From the NCBI GenBank assembly GCA_036172665.1, contig JAYKNF010000023.1, positions 248,001-312,000 of the forward strand: a DNA stretch of 64,000 nucleotides, read 5' to 3'. Made by a program: the position numbers and the translations under genes. Position 1 is the stretch's first letter; each line of letters begins with the position of its first letter. The notes beneath the pieces are model-generated. The model was not told the DNA's origin. It saw nothing but the letters and a program-made list of their open reading frames with translations, and did no database searches. Source of the DNA: Prosopocoilus inquinatus. Its lineage: Eukaryota; Arthropoda; Insecta; Coleoptera; Lucanidae. Positions 55,977-64,000 of the stretch are shown piece after piece.

Positions 55977-57741
55977 GATGTATCTAATCGATCCTTACTC
56001 ATCTATCATGTTATGTGACGTTTCGATGGATTCCAGTAACTCTGATGTGAGATACGACGTTTTCGGACGCAGCAGAAGCTGGAAATAGTTTTAAACGAAA
56101 CAACACGTATTAGCGTCGTTCCTGTGATGTATCTAATCGATCCTTACTTATCTAACATGTAATTTAAAGTTTGGATGGACTCCAGTAAGACTGATGTGAG
56201 ATACAAAGTTTTTGGAAGCAGCAGGAGCTGGAAATAGTTTTAAACGAAACAACACGTATTAGCGTTGTTCCTGTGCTGTATCTAATCGATCCTTACTTAT
56301 CTATCATGTTATTTGGCGTTTCGATGGACTCCAGTAGCTCTGATGTGAGATACGACGTTTTCGGACGCAGCAGAAGCTGGAAATAGTTTTAAACGAAACA
56401 ACACGTATTAGCGTCGTTCCTGTGATGTATCTAATCGATCCTTACTTATCTAACATGTAATTTAAAGTTTGGATGGACTCCAGTAAGACTGATGTGAGAT
56501 ACAAAGTTTTTGGAAGCAGCAGGAGCTGGAAATAGTTTTAAACGAAACAACACGCATTAGCGTTGTTCCTGTGATGTATCTAATCGATCCTTATTCATCT
56601 ATCATGTTATTTGGCGTTACGATGGACTCCAGTAACTTAGATGTGAGATACGAAGTTCTCGGACGCAGCTGAAGCTAGAAATAGTTTTAAACGAAACAAC
56701 ACGTATTAGCGTTGTTCCTGTGATGTATCTAATCGATCCTTACTCATCTATCATGTTATTTGACGTTTGGATGGACTCCAGTAACTCTGATGTGAGATAC
56801 AAAGTTTTTGGACGCAGCAGAAGCTGGAAATAGTTTTGAACGAAACAACACGCATTAGCGTTGTTCCTGTGATGTATCTAATCAATCCTTACTTATCTAT
56901 CATGTTATTTGACGTTTCGATGGACTCCAGTAACTCTGAAGTGAGATACGAGGTTCTCGGACGCAGCAGAAGCTGGAAATAGTTTTAAACGAAACAACAC
57001 GTATTAGCGTTGTTCCTGTGATGTATATAATCGATCCTTACTCATCTATCATGTTATTTGACGTTTGGATGGACTCCAGTAACTCTGATGAGAAATACAA
57101 AGATTTCGGACGCAGCAGAAGCTGGAAATAGTTTTGAACGAAACACCACCTATTAGCGTTGTTCCTGTGATGTATCTAAACGATCCTTACTTATCTAACA
57201 TGTTATTTGACGTTTGGATGGACTCCAGTAAGTCTGATGTGAGATACAAAGTTTTGGGACGCAGCAGGAGCTGGAAATAGTTTTAAACGAAACAACACGT
57301 ATTAGCGTTGTTCCTGTGCTGTATCTAATCGATCCTTACTTATCTATCATGTTATTTGACGTTTGGATGGACTCCAGTAACCCTGACGTGAGATACGAAG
57401 TTCTCGGACGCACCAGAATCTGGAAATAGTTTTAAACGAAACAACACGCATTAGCGTTGTTCCTGTGATGTATCTAATCGATCCTTACTCATCTATCATG
57501 TTATTTGGCGTTACGATGGACTCCAGTAACTTAGATGTGAGATACGAAGTTCTCGGACGCAGCTGAAGCTAGAAATAGTTTTAAACGAAACAACACGAAT
57601 TAGCGTTGTTCCTGTGATATATCTAATCGATCCTTACTTATCTAACATGTAATTTAAAGTTTGGATGGGCTCCAGTAAGACTGATGTGAAATACAAAGTT
57701 TTTGGAAGCAGCAGGAGCTGGAAATAGTTTTAAACGAAACA

Positions 57742-57755
57742 ACACGCATTCCTGT
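57742..57755. other. Nine-base deletion monomer 3
   Basis: Copy of the preceding deletion monomer, 1,779 bp downstream in the second nested 12-mer. Confidence 0.9.
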
Positions 57756-60700
57756 GATGTATCTAATCGATCCTTACTCATCTATCATGTTATGTGACGT
57801 TTCGATGGATTCCAGTAACTCTGATGTGAGATACGACGTTTTCGGACGCAGCAGAAGCTGGAAATAGTTTTAAACGAAACAACACGTATTAGCGTCGTTC
57901 CTGTGATGTATCTAATCGATCCTTACTTATCTAACATGTAATTTAAAGTTTGGATGGACTCCAGTAAGACTGATGTGAGATACAAAGTTTTTGGAAGCAG
58001 CAGGAGCTGGAAATAGTTTTAAACGAAACAACACGTATTAGCGTTGTTCCTGTGCTGTATCTAATCGATCCTTACTTATCTATCATGTTATTTGGCGTTT
58101 CGATGGACTCCAGTAGCTCTGATGTGAGATACGACGTTTTCGGACGCAGCAGAAGCTGGAAATAGTTTTAAACGAAACAACACGTATTAGCGTCGTTCCT
58201 GTGATGTATCTAATCGATCCTTACTTATCTAACATGTAATTTAAAGTTTGGATGGACTCCAGTAAGACTGATGTGAGATACAAAGTTTTTGGAAGCAGCA
58301 GGAGCTGGAAATAGTTTTAAACGAAACAACACGCATTAGCGTTGTTCCTGTGATGTATCTAATCGATCCTTACTCATCTATCATGTTATTTGGCGTTACG
58401 ATGGACTCCAGTAACTTAGATGTGAGATACGAAGTTCTCGGACGCAGCTGAAGCTAGAAATAGTTTTAAACGAAACAACACGTATTAGCGTTGTTCCTGT
58501 GATGTATCTAATCGATCCTTACTCATCTATCATGTTATTTGACGTTTGGATGGACTCCAGTAACTCTGATGTGAGATACAAAGTTTTTGGACGCAGCAGA
58601 AGCTGGAAATAGTTTTGAACGAAACAACACGCATTAGCGTTGTTCCTGTGATGTATCTAATCAATCCTTACTTATCTATCATGTTATTTGACGTTTCGAT
58701 GGACTCCAGTAACTCTGAAGTGAGATACGAGGTTCTCGGACGCAGCAGAAGCTGGAAATAGTTTTAAACGAAACAACACGTATTAGCGTTGTTCCTGTGA
58801 TGTATATAATCGATCCTTACTCATCTATCATGTTATTTGACGTTTGGATGGACTCCAGTAACTCTGATGAGAAATACAAAGATTTCGGACGCAGCAGAAG
58901 CTGGAAATAGTTTTGAACGAAACACCACCTATTAGCGTTGTTCCTGTGATGTATCTAAACGATCCTTACTTATCTAACATGTTATTTGACGTTTGGATGG
59001 ACTCCAGTAAGTCTGATGTGAGATACAAAGTTTTGGGACGCAGCAGGAGCTGGAAATAGTTTTAAACGAAACAACACGTATTAGCGTTGTTCCTGTGCTG
59101 TATCTAATCGATCCTTACTTATCTATCATGTTATTTGACGTTTGGATGGACTCCAGTAACCCTGACGTGAGATACGAAGTTCTCGGACGCACCAGAAGCT
59201 GGAAATAGTTTTAAACGAAACAACACGCATTAGCGTTGTTCCTGTGATGTATCTAATCGATCCTTACTCATCTATCATGTTATTTGGCGTTACGATGGAC
59301 TCCAGTAACATAGATGTGAGATACGAAGTTCTCGGACGCAGCTGAAGCTAGAAATAGTTTTAAACGAAACAACACGAATTAGCGTTGTTCCTGTGATATA
59401 TCTAATCGATCCTTACTTATCTATCATGTTATTTGACGTTTGGATGGACTCCAGTAACCATGATGTGAGATACGAAGTTCTCGGAAGCAGCAGAAGCTGG
59501 AAATAGTTTTAAACGAAGCAACAGGCATTAGCGTTGTTCCTGTGATGTATCTAATCGATCCTTACTCATCTATCATGTTATTTGACGTTTCGATGGACTC
59601 CAGTAACTCTGTTGTGAGATACGACGTTTCCGGACGCAGCAGAAGCTGGAAATAGTTTTAAACGAAACAACACGTATTAGCGTTGTTCCTGTGATGTATC
59701 TAATCGATCCTTACTCATCTATCATGTTATTTGACGTTTGGATGGACTCCAGTAACTAGGATGAGAGATACAAAGATTTCGGACGCAGCAGAAGCTGGAA
59801 ATAGTTTTGAACGAAACAACACCTATTAGCGTTGTTCCTGTGATGTATCTAAACGATCCTTACTTATCTAACAAGTTATTTAACGTTTGGATGTACTCCA
59901 GTAAGTCTGATGTGAGATACAAAGTTTTTGGACGCAGCAGGAGCTGGAAATAGTTTTAAACGAAACAACACGTATTAGCGTTGTTCCTGTGCCGTATCTA
60001 ATCGATCCTTACTTATCTAACATGTAATTTAAAGTTTGGATGGACTCCAGTAAGACTGATGTGAGATACAAAGTTTTTGGAAGCAGCAGGAGCTGGAAAT
60101 AGTTTTAAACGAAACAACACGCATTAGCGTTGTTCCTGTGATGTATCTAATCGATCCTTACTCATCTATCATGTTATTTGGCGTTACGATGGACTCCAGT
60201 AACTTAGATGTGAGATACGAAGTTCTCGGACGCAGCTGAAGCTAGAAATAGTTTTAAACGAAACAACACGCATTAGCGTTGTTCCTGTGATGTATCTAAT
60301 CAAAACTTACTTATCTATCATGTTATTTGACGTTTGGATGGACTCCAGTAACCCTGACGTGAGATACGAAGTTCTCGGACGCAGCAGAAGCTGGAAATAG
60401 TTTTAAACGAAACAACACGTATTAGCGTTGTTTCTGTGATGTATCTAATCGATCCTTACTCATCTATCATGTTATTTGACGTTTCGATGGACTCCAGTAA
60501 CTCTGTTGTGAGATACGACGTTTCCGGACGCAGCAGCAGCTGGAAATAGTTTTAAACGAAACATCACATATTAGCGTTGTTCCTGTGATGTATCTAATCG
60601 ATCCTTACTCATCTATCATGTTATTTGACGTTCGGACGGACTCCAGTAACTCTGATGAGAGATACAAAGTTCTCGGACGTAGTAGAAGCTGGAAATAGTT

Positions 60701-61904
60701 TTAAACGAAACATCACATATTAGCGTTGTTCCTGTGATGTATCTAAGCGATCCTTACTTATCTAACATGTTATTTGACGTTTGGATAGACTCCAGTAAGT
60801 CTGATGTGAGATACAAAGTTTTTGGACGCAGCAGGAGCTGGAAATAGTTTTAAACGAAACAACACGTATTAGCGTTGTTCCTGTGCCGTATCTAATCGAT
60901 CCTTACTTATCTATCATGTTATTTGACGTTTGGATGGACTCCAGTAACTCTGATGTGAGATACGACGTTTTCGGACGCAGCAGAAGCTGGAAATAGTTTT
61001 AAACTAAACAACACGCATTAGCGTTGTTCCTGTGATGTATCTAATCGATCCTTACTCATCTATCATGTTATTTGGCGTTTCGATGGACTCCAGTAACTTA
61101 GATGTGAGATACGAAGTTCTCGGACGCAGCTGAAGCTAGAAATAGTTTTAAACGAAACAACACGCATTAGCGTTGTTCCTGTGATGTATCTAATCAAAAC
61201 TTACTTATCTATCATGTTATTTGACGTTTGGATGGACTCCAGTAACCCTGACGTGAGATACGAAGTTCTCGGACGCAGCAGAAGCTGGAAATAGTTTTAA
61301 ACGAAACAACACGTATTAGCGTTGTTTCTGTGATGTATCTAATCGATCCTTACTCATCTATCATGTTATTTGACGTTTGGATGGACTCCAGTAACTCTGA
61401 TGTGAGATACAAAGTTCTCGGACGCAGTAGAAACTGGAAATAGTTTTGAACGAAGCAACACGTATTAGCGTTGTTCCTGTGCTGTATCTAATCGATAATT
61501 ACTTATCTATCATGTTATTTGACGTTTCGATGGACTCCAGTAACCATGATGTGAGATACGAAGTTCTCGGACGCAGCAGAAGCTGGAAATAGTTTTAAAC
61601 GAAGCAACAGGCATTAGCGTTGTTCCTGTGATGTATCTAATCGATCCTTACTCATCTATCATGTTATTTGGCGTTACGATGGACTCCAGTAACTTAGATG
61701 TGAGATACGAAGTTCTCGGACGCAGCTGAAGCTAGAAATAGTTTTAAACGAAACAACACGTATTAGCGTTGTTCCTGTGATGTATCTAATCGATCCTTAC
61801 TTATCTAACATGTAATTTAAAGTTTGGATGGACTCCAGTAAGACTGATGTGAGATACAAAGTTTTTGGAAGCAGCAGGAGCTGGAAATAGTTTTAAACGA
61901 AACA

Positions 61905-61918
61905 ACACGCATTCCTGT
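61905..61918. other. Nine-base deletion monomer 4
   Basis: Equivalent of the 55,970 deletion in 40-mer copy 2, exactly 5,942 bp downstream. Confidence 0.9.
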
Positions 61919-63683
61919 GATGTATCTAATCGATCCTTACTCATCTATCATGTTATGTGACGTTTCGATGGATTCCAGTAACTCTGATGTGAGATACGAC
62001 GTTTTCGGACGCAGCAGAAGCTGGAAATAGTTTTAAACGAAACAACACGTATTAGCGTCGTTCCTGTGATGTATCTAATCGATCCTTACTTATCTAACAT
62101 GTAATTTAAAGTTTGGATGGACTCCAGTAAGACTGATGTGAGATACAAAGTTTTTGGAAGCAGCAGGAGCTGGAAATAGTTTTAAACGAAACAACACGTA
62201 TTAGCGTTGTTCCTGTGCTGTATCTAATCGATCCTTACTTATCTATCATGTTATTTGGCGTTTCGATGGACTCCAGTAGCTCTGATGTGAGATACGACGT
62301 TTTCGGACGCAGCAGAAGCTGGAAATAGTTTTAAACGAAACAACACGTATTAGCGTCGTTCCTGTGATGTATCTAATCGATCCTTACTTATCTAACATGT
62401 AATTTAAAGTTTGGATGGACTCCAGTAAGACTGATGTGAGATACAAAGTTTTTGGAAGCAGCAGGAGCTGGAAATAGTTTTAAACGAAACAACACGCATT
62501 AGCGTTGTTCCTGTGATGTATCTAATCGATCCTTATTCATCTATCATGTTATTTGGCGTTACGATGGACTCCAGTAACTTAGATGTGAGATACGAAGTTC
62601 TCGGACGCAGCTGAAGCTAGAAATAGTTTTAAACGAAACAACACGTATTAGCGTTGTTCCTGTGATGTATCTAATCGATCCTTACTCATCTATCATGTTA
62701 TTTGACGTTTGGATGGACTCCAGTAACTCTGATGTGAGATACAAAGTTTTTGGACGCAGCAGAAGCTGGAAATAGTTTTGAACGAAACAACACGCATTAG
62801 CGTTGTTCCTGTGATGTATCTAATCAATCCTTACTTATCTATCATGTTATTTGACGTTTCGATGGACTCCAGTAACTCTGAAGTGAGATACGAGGTTCTC
62901 GGACGCAGCAGAAGCTGGAAATAGTTTTAAACGAAACAACACGTATTAGCGTTGTTCCTGTGATGTATATAATCGATCCTTACTCATCTATCATGTTATT
63001 TGACGTTTGGATGGACTCCAGTAACTCTGATGAGAAATACAAAGATTTCGGACGCAGCAGAAGCTGGAAATAGTTTTGAACGAAACACCACCTATTAGCG
63101 TTGTTCCTGTGATGTATCTAAACGATCCTTACTTATCTAACATGTTATTTGACGTTTGGATGGACTCCAGTAAGTCTGATGTGAGATACAAAGTTTTGGG
63201 ACGCAGCAGGAGCTGGAAATAGTTTTAAACGAAACAACACGTATTAGCGTTGTTCCTGTGCTGTATCTAATCGATCCTTACTTATCTATCATGTTATTTG
63301 ACGTTTGGATGGACTCCAGTAACCCTGACGTGAGATACGAAGTTCTCGGACGCACCAGAATCTGGAAATAGTTTTAAACGAAACAACACGCATTAGCGTT
63401 GTTCCTGTGATGTATCTAATCGATCCTTACTCATCTATCATGTTATTTGGCGTTACGATGGACTCCAGTAACTTAGATGTGAGATACGAAGTTCTCGGAC
63501 GCAGCTGAAGCTAGAAATAGTTTTAAACGAAACAACACGAATTAGCGTTGTTCCTGTGATATATCTAATCGATCCTTACTTATCTAACATGTAATTTAAA
63601 GTTTGGATGGGCTCCAGTAAGACTGATGTGAAATACAAAGTTTTTGGAAGCAGCAGGAGCTGGAAATAGTTTTAAACGAAACA

Positions 63684-63697
63684 ACACGCATTCCTGT
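63684..63697. other. Nine-base deletion monomer 5
   Basis: Equivalent of the 57,750 deletion in 40-mer copy 2, exactly 5,942 bp downstream. Confidence 0.9.
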
Positions 63698-64000
63698 GAT
63701 GTATCTAATCGATCCTTACTCATCTATCATGTTATGTGACGTTTCGATGGATTCCAGTAACTCTGATGTGAGATACGACGTTTTCGGACGCAGCAGAAGC
63801 TGGAAATAGTTTTAAACGAAACAACACGTATTAGCGTCGTTCCTGTGATGTATCTAATCGATCCTTACTTATCTAACATGTAATTTAAAGTTTGGATGGA
63901 CTCCAGTAAGACTGATGTGAGATACAAAGTTTTTGGAAGCAGCAGGAGCTGGAAATAGTTTTAAACGAAACAACACGTATTAGCGTTGTTCCTGTGCTGT

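Larger units (their letters stand above)
55670..59420. repeat. Nested 12-mer duplication in the 40-mer
   Basis: Twelve monomers less nine bases (1,779 bp) stand twice, at about 55,670-57,448 and 57,449-59,227, and the match runs on for about 200 bp. The ACATGTAATTTAAAG monomer preceding the nine-base loss is at 55,866 and 57,645. In copy 2 of the 40-mer it is at 61,808 and 63,587, again 1,779 bp apart. The nested duplication is therefore older than the 40-mer duplication. Confidence 0.85.
54590..60531. repeat. 40-mer higher-order repeat, copy 1
   Basis: Forty monomers less 18 bp (5,942 bp), the shortfall being two nine-base losses. Landmarks shared with copy 2 at 5,942 bp are AACATCACATATTAGCG (54,769 and 60,711), AAACTAAACAAC (55,061 and 61,003), ATCAAAACTT (55,251 and 61,193) and TTATTCATCT (about 56,591 and 62,533). 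The left edge falls inside a CAGCAGCAGCTGG segment near 54,588, where copy 2 has a different monomer front end. The unit contains many GTAATTTAAAGTTTGGATGG monomers with AAGACTGATG and GGAAGCAGCAGG, a type found only in this part of the window. Confidence 0.9.
1..64000. repeat. 149-bp tandem satellite array (whole window)
   Basis: The whole window consists of head-to-tail copies of a 149-bp monomer in one orientation. Landmarks in monomer coordinates are ATCCTTACT at the start, TTATTTGACGTTTCGATGG at about 21-39, GGACTCCAGTAAC at about 38-50, GGACGCAGC at about 75-83, GGAAATAGTTTTAAACGAAA at about 91-110, AGCGTTGTTCCTGTG at 122-136 and TATCTAATCG at the end. The TCTAATCGATCC junction carries a ClaI site (ATCGAT) in most copies. 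There are 429 full monomers and a final 140-bp piece. Total length matches 149 bp per monomer with 61 bp of small deletions and no insertion. A common monomer has about 39% GC and 7-8 CpG by hand count. Every frame on both strands is closed by stops within one or two monomers, so there is no sign of coding. Such arrays typically form centromeric or pericentromeric heterochromatin; that location is inferred here. The family is not one I recognise. Confidence 0.98.
60532..64000. repeat. 40-mer higher-order repeat, copy 2 (cut by window end)
   Basis: First 3,469 bp of a second 40-mer, following copy 1 at a shift of 5,942 bp to the last base. I noticed no mismatch by eye after the boundary. It holds both nine-base-loss monomers (61,913 and 63,692). 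The array continues beyond the window. Confidence 0.9.

Noticed and set aside
1..64000. CRISPR array
   Set aside because: Repeats are regular, but there are no short conserved repeats with unrelated spacers. The entire 149-bp unit is conserved, and no cas genes are present.
54590..64000. Separate satellite family at the right end
   Set aside because: The GTAATTTAAAG/GGAAGCAGC monomers align along their whole 149 bp with the others and mix with ordinary types, so they are a variant of the same family.
1..64000. Bacterial or phage origin
   Set aside because: No coding sequence of normal length exists on either strand in 64 kb. A pure HOR-structured satellite of this size is a eukaryotic feature.

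Overview
The window is one uninterrupted block of tandem satellite DNA. I found no gene, RNA gene, mobile element, CRISPR array or unique-sequence stretch in it. The basic unit is a 149-bp monomer, always in the same orientation and joined head to tail. Taking each monomer to begin at ATCCTTACT, monomers start at 1, 150, 299, 448, 597 and so on to 63,861, which makes 429 complete monomers plus 140 bp of a last one. The phase closes exactly: 429 x 149 bp less 61 bp of small deletions (seven of 1 bp, three of 2 bp, one of 3 bp, five of 9 bp) gives the observed position of the last start, and no insertion is needed.

This points to a eukaryotic chromosome, most likely centromeric or pericentromeric heterochromatin assembled from long reads. 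A hand count on the common monomer gives about 39% GC and 7-8 CpG per 149 bp, near or above expectation. That argues against a genome with heavy germline CpG methylation and fits many invertebrates. I do not recognise the satellite and cannot name the species.

Monomers fall into recurring variant types, told apart by linked differences at monomer positions of about 15-40 (start of the gacgtttcgatgg stretch), 46-60, 61-78 and 80-95. The types recur in fixed order, so the array has higher-order repeats (HORs) whose period changes along the window. 1-4,440: 15-mer HOR (2,235 bp). 4,441-10,210: earlier partial version of the next HOR, related to it by shifts of 6,403 bp (43 monomers) and 8,339 bp (56 monomers). 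10,211-32,700: 60-mer HOR (8,935/8,936 bp), two full units and a partial third, with a nested 13-mer duplication and a replaced patch. 32,701-39,014: mosaic stretch with 3-, 4-, 8-, 21- and 29-monomer duplications. 39,015-49,742: three nearly identical 24-mers (3,576 bp each). 49,743-54,589: second copy of the stretch flanking the 24-mers, then a recent 4-mer duplication. 54,590-64,000: 40-mer HOR (5,942 bp) with a nested 12-mer (1,779 bp), running off the end.

The most informative observations concern how the array evolves. The middle 24-mer is a recombinant of its two neighbours, as unequal crossing over predicts. Nearly all length changes fall in one 9-bp arm of an imperfect inverted repeat. 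An ordered series of monomers recurs seven times. The three 82-codon open frames are by-products of a 2-bp deletion and are not genes. I saw no convincing new protein or RNA system.
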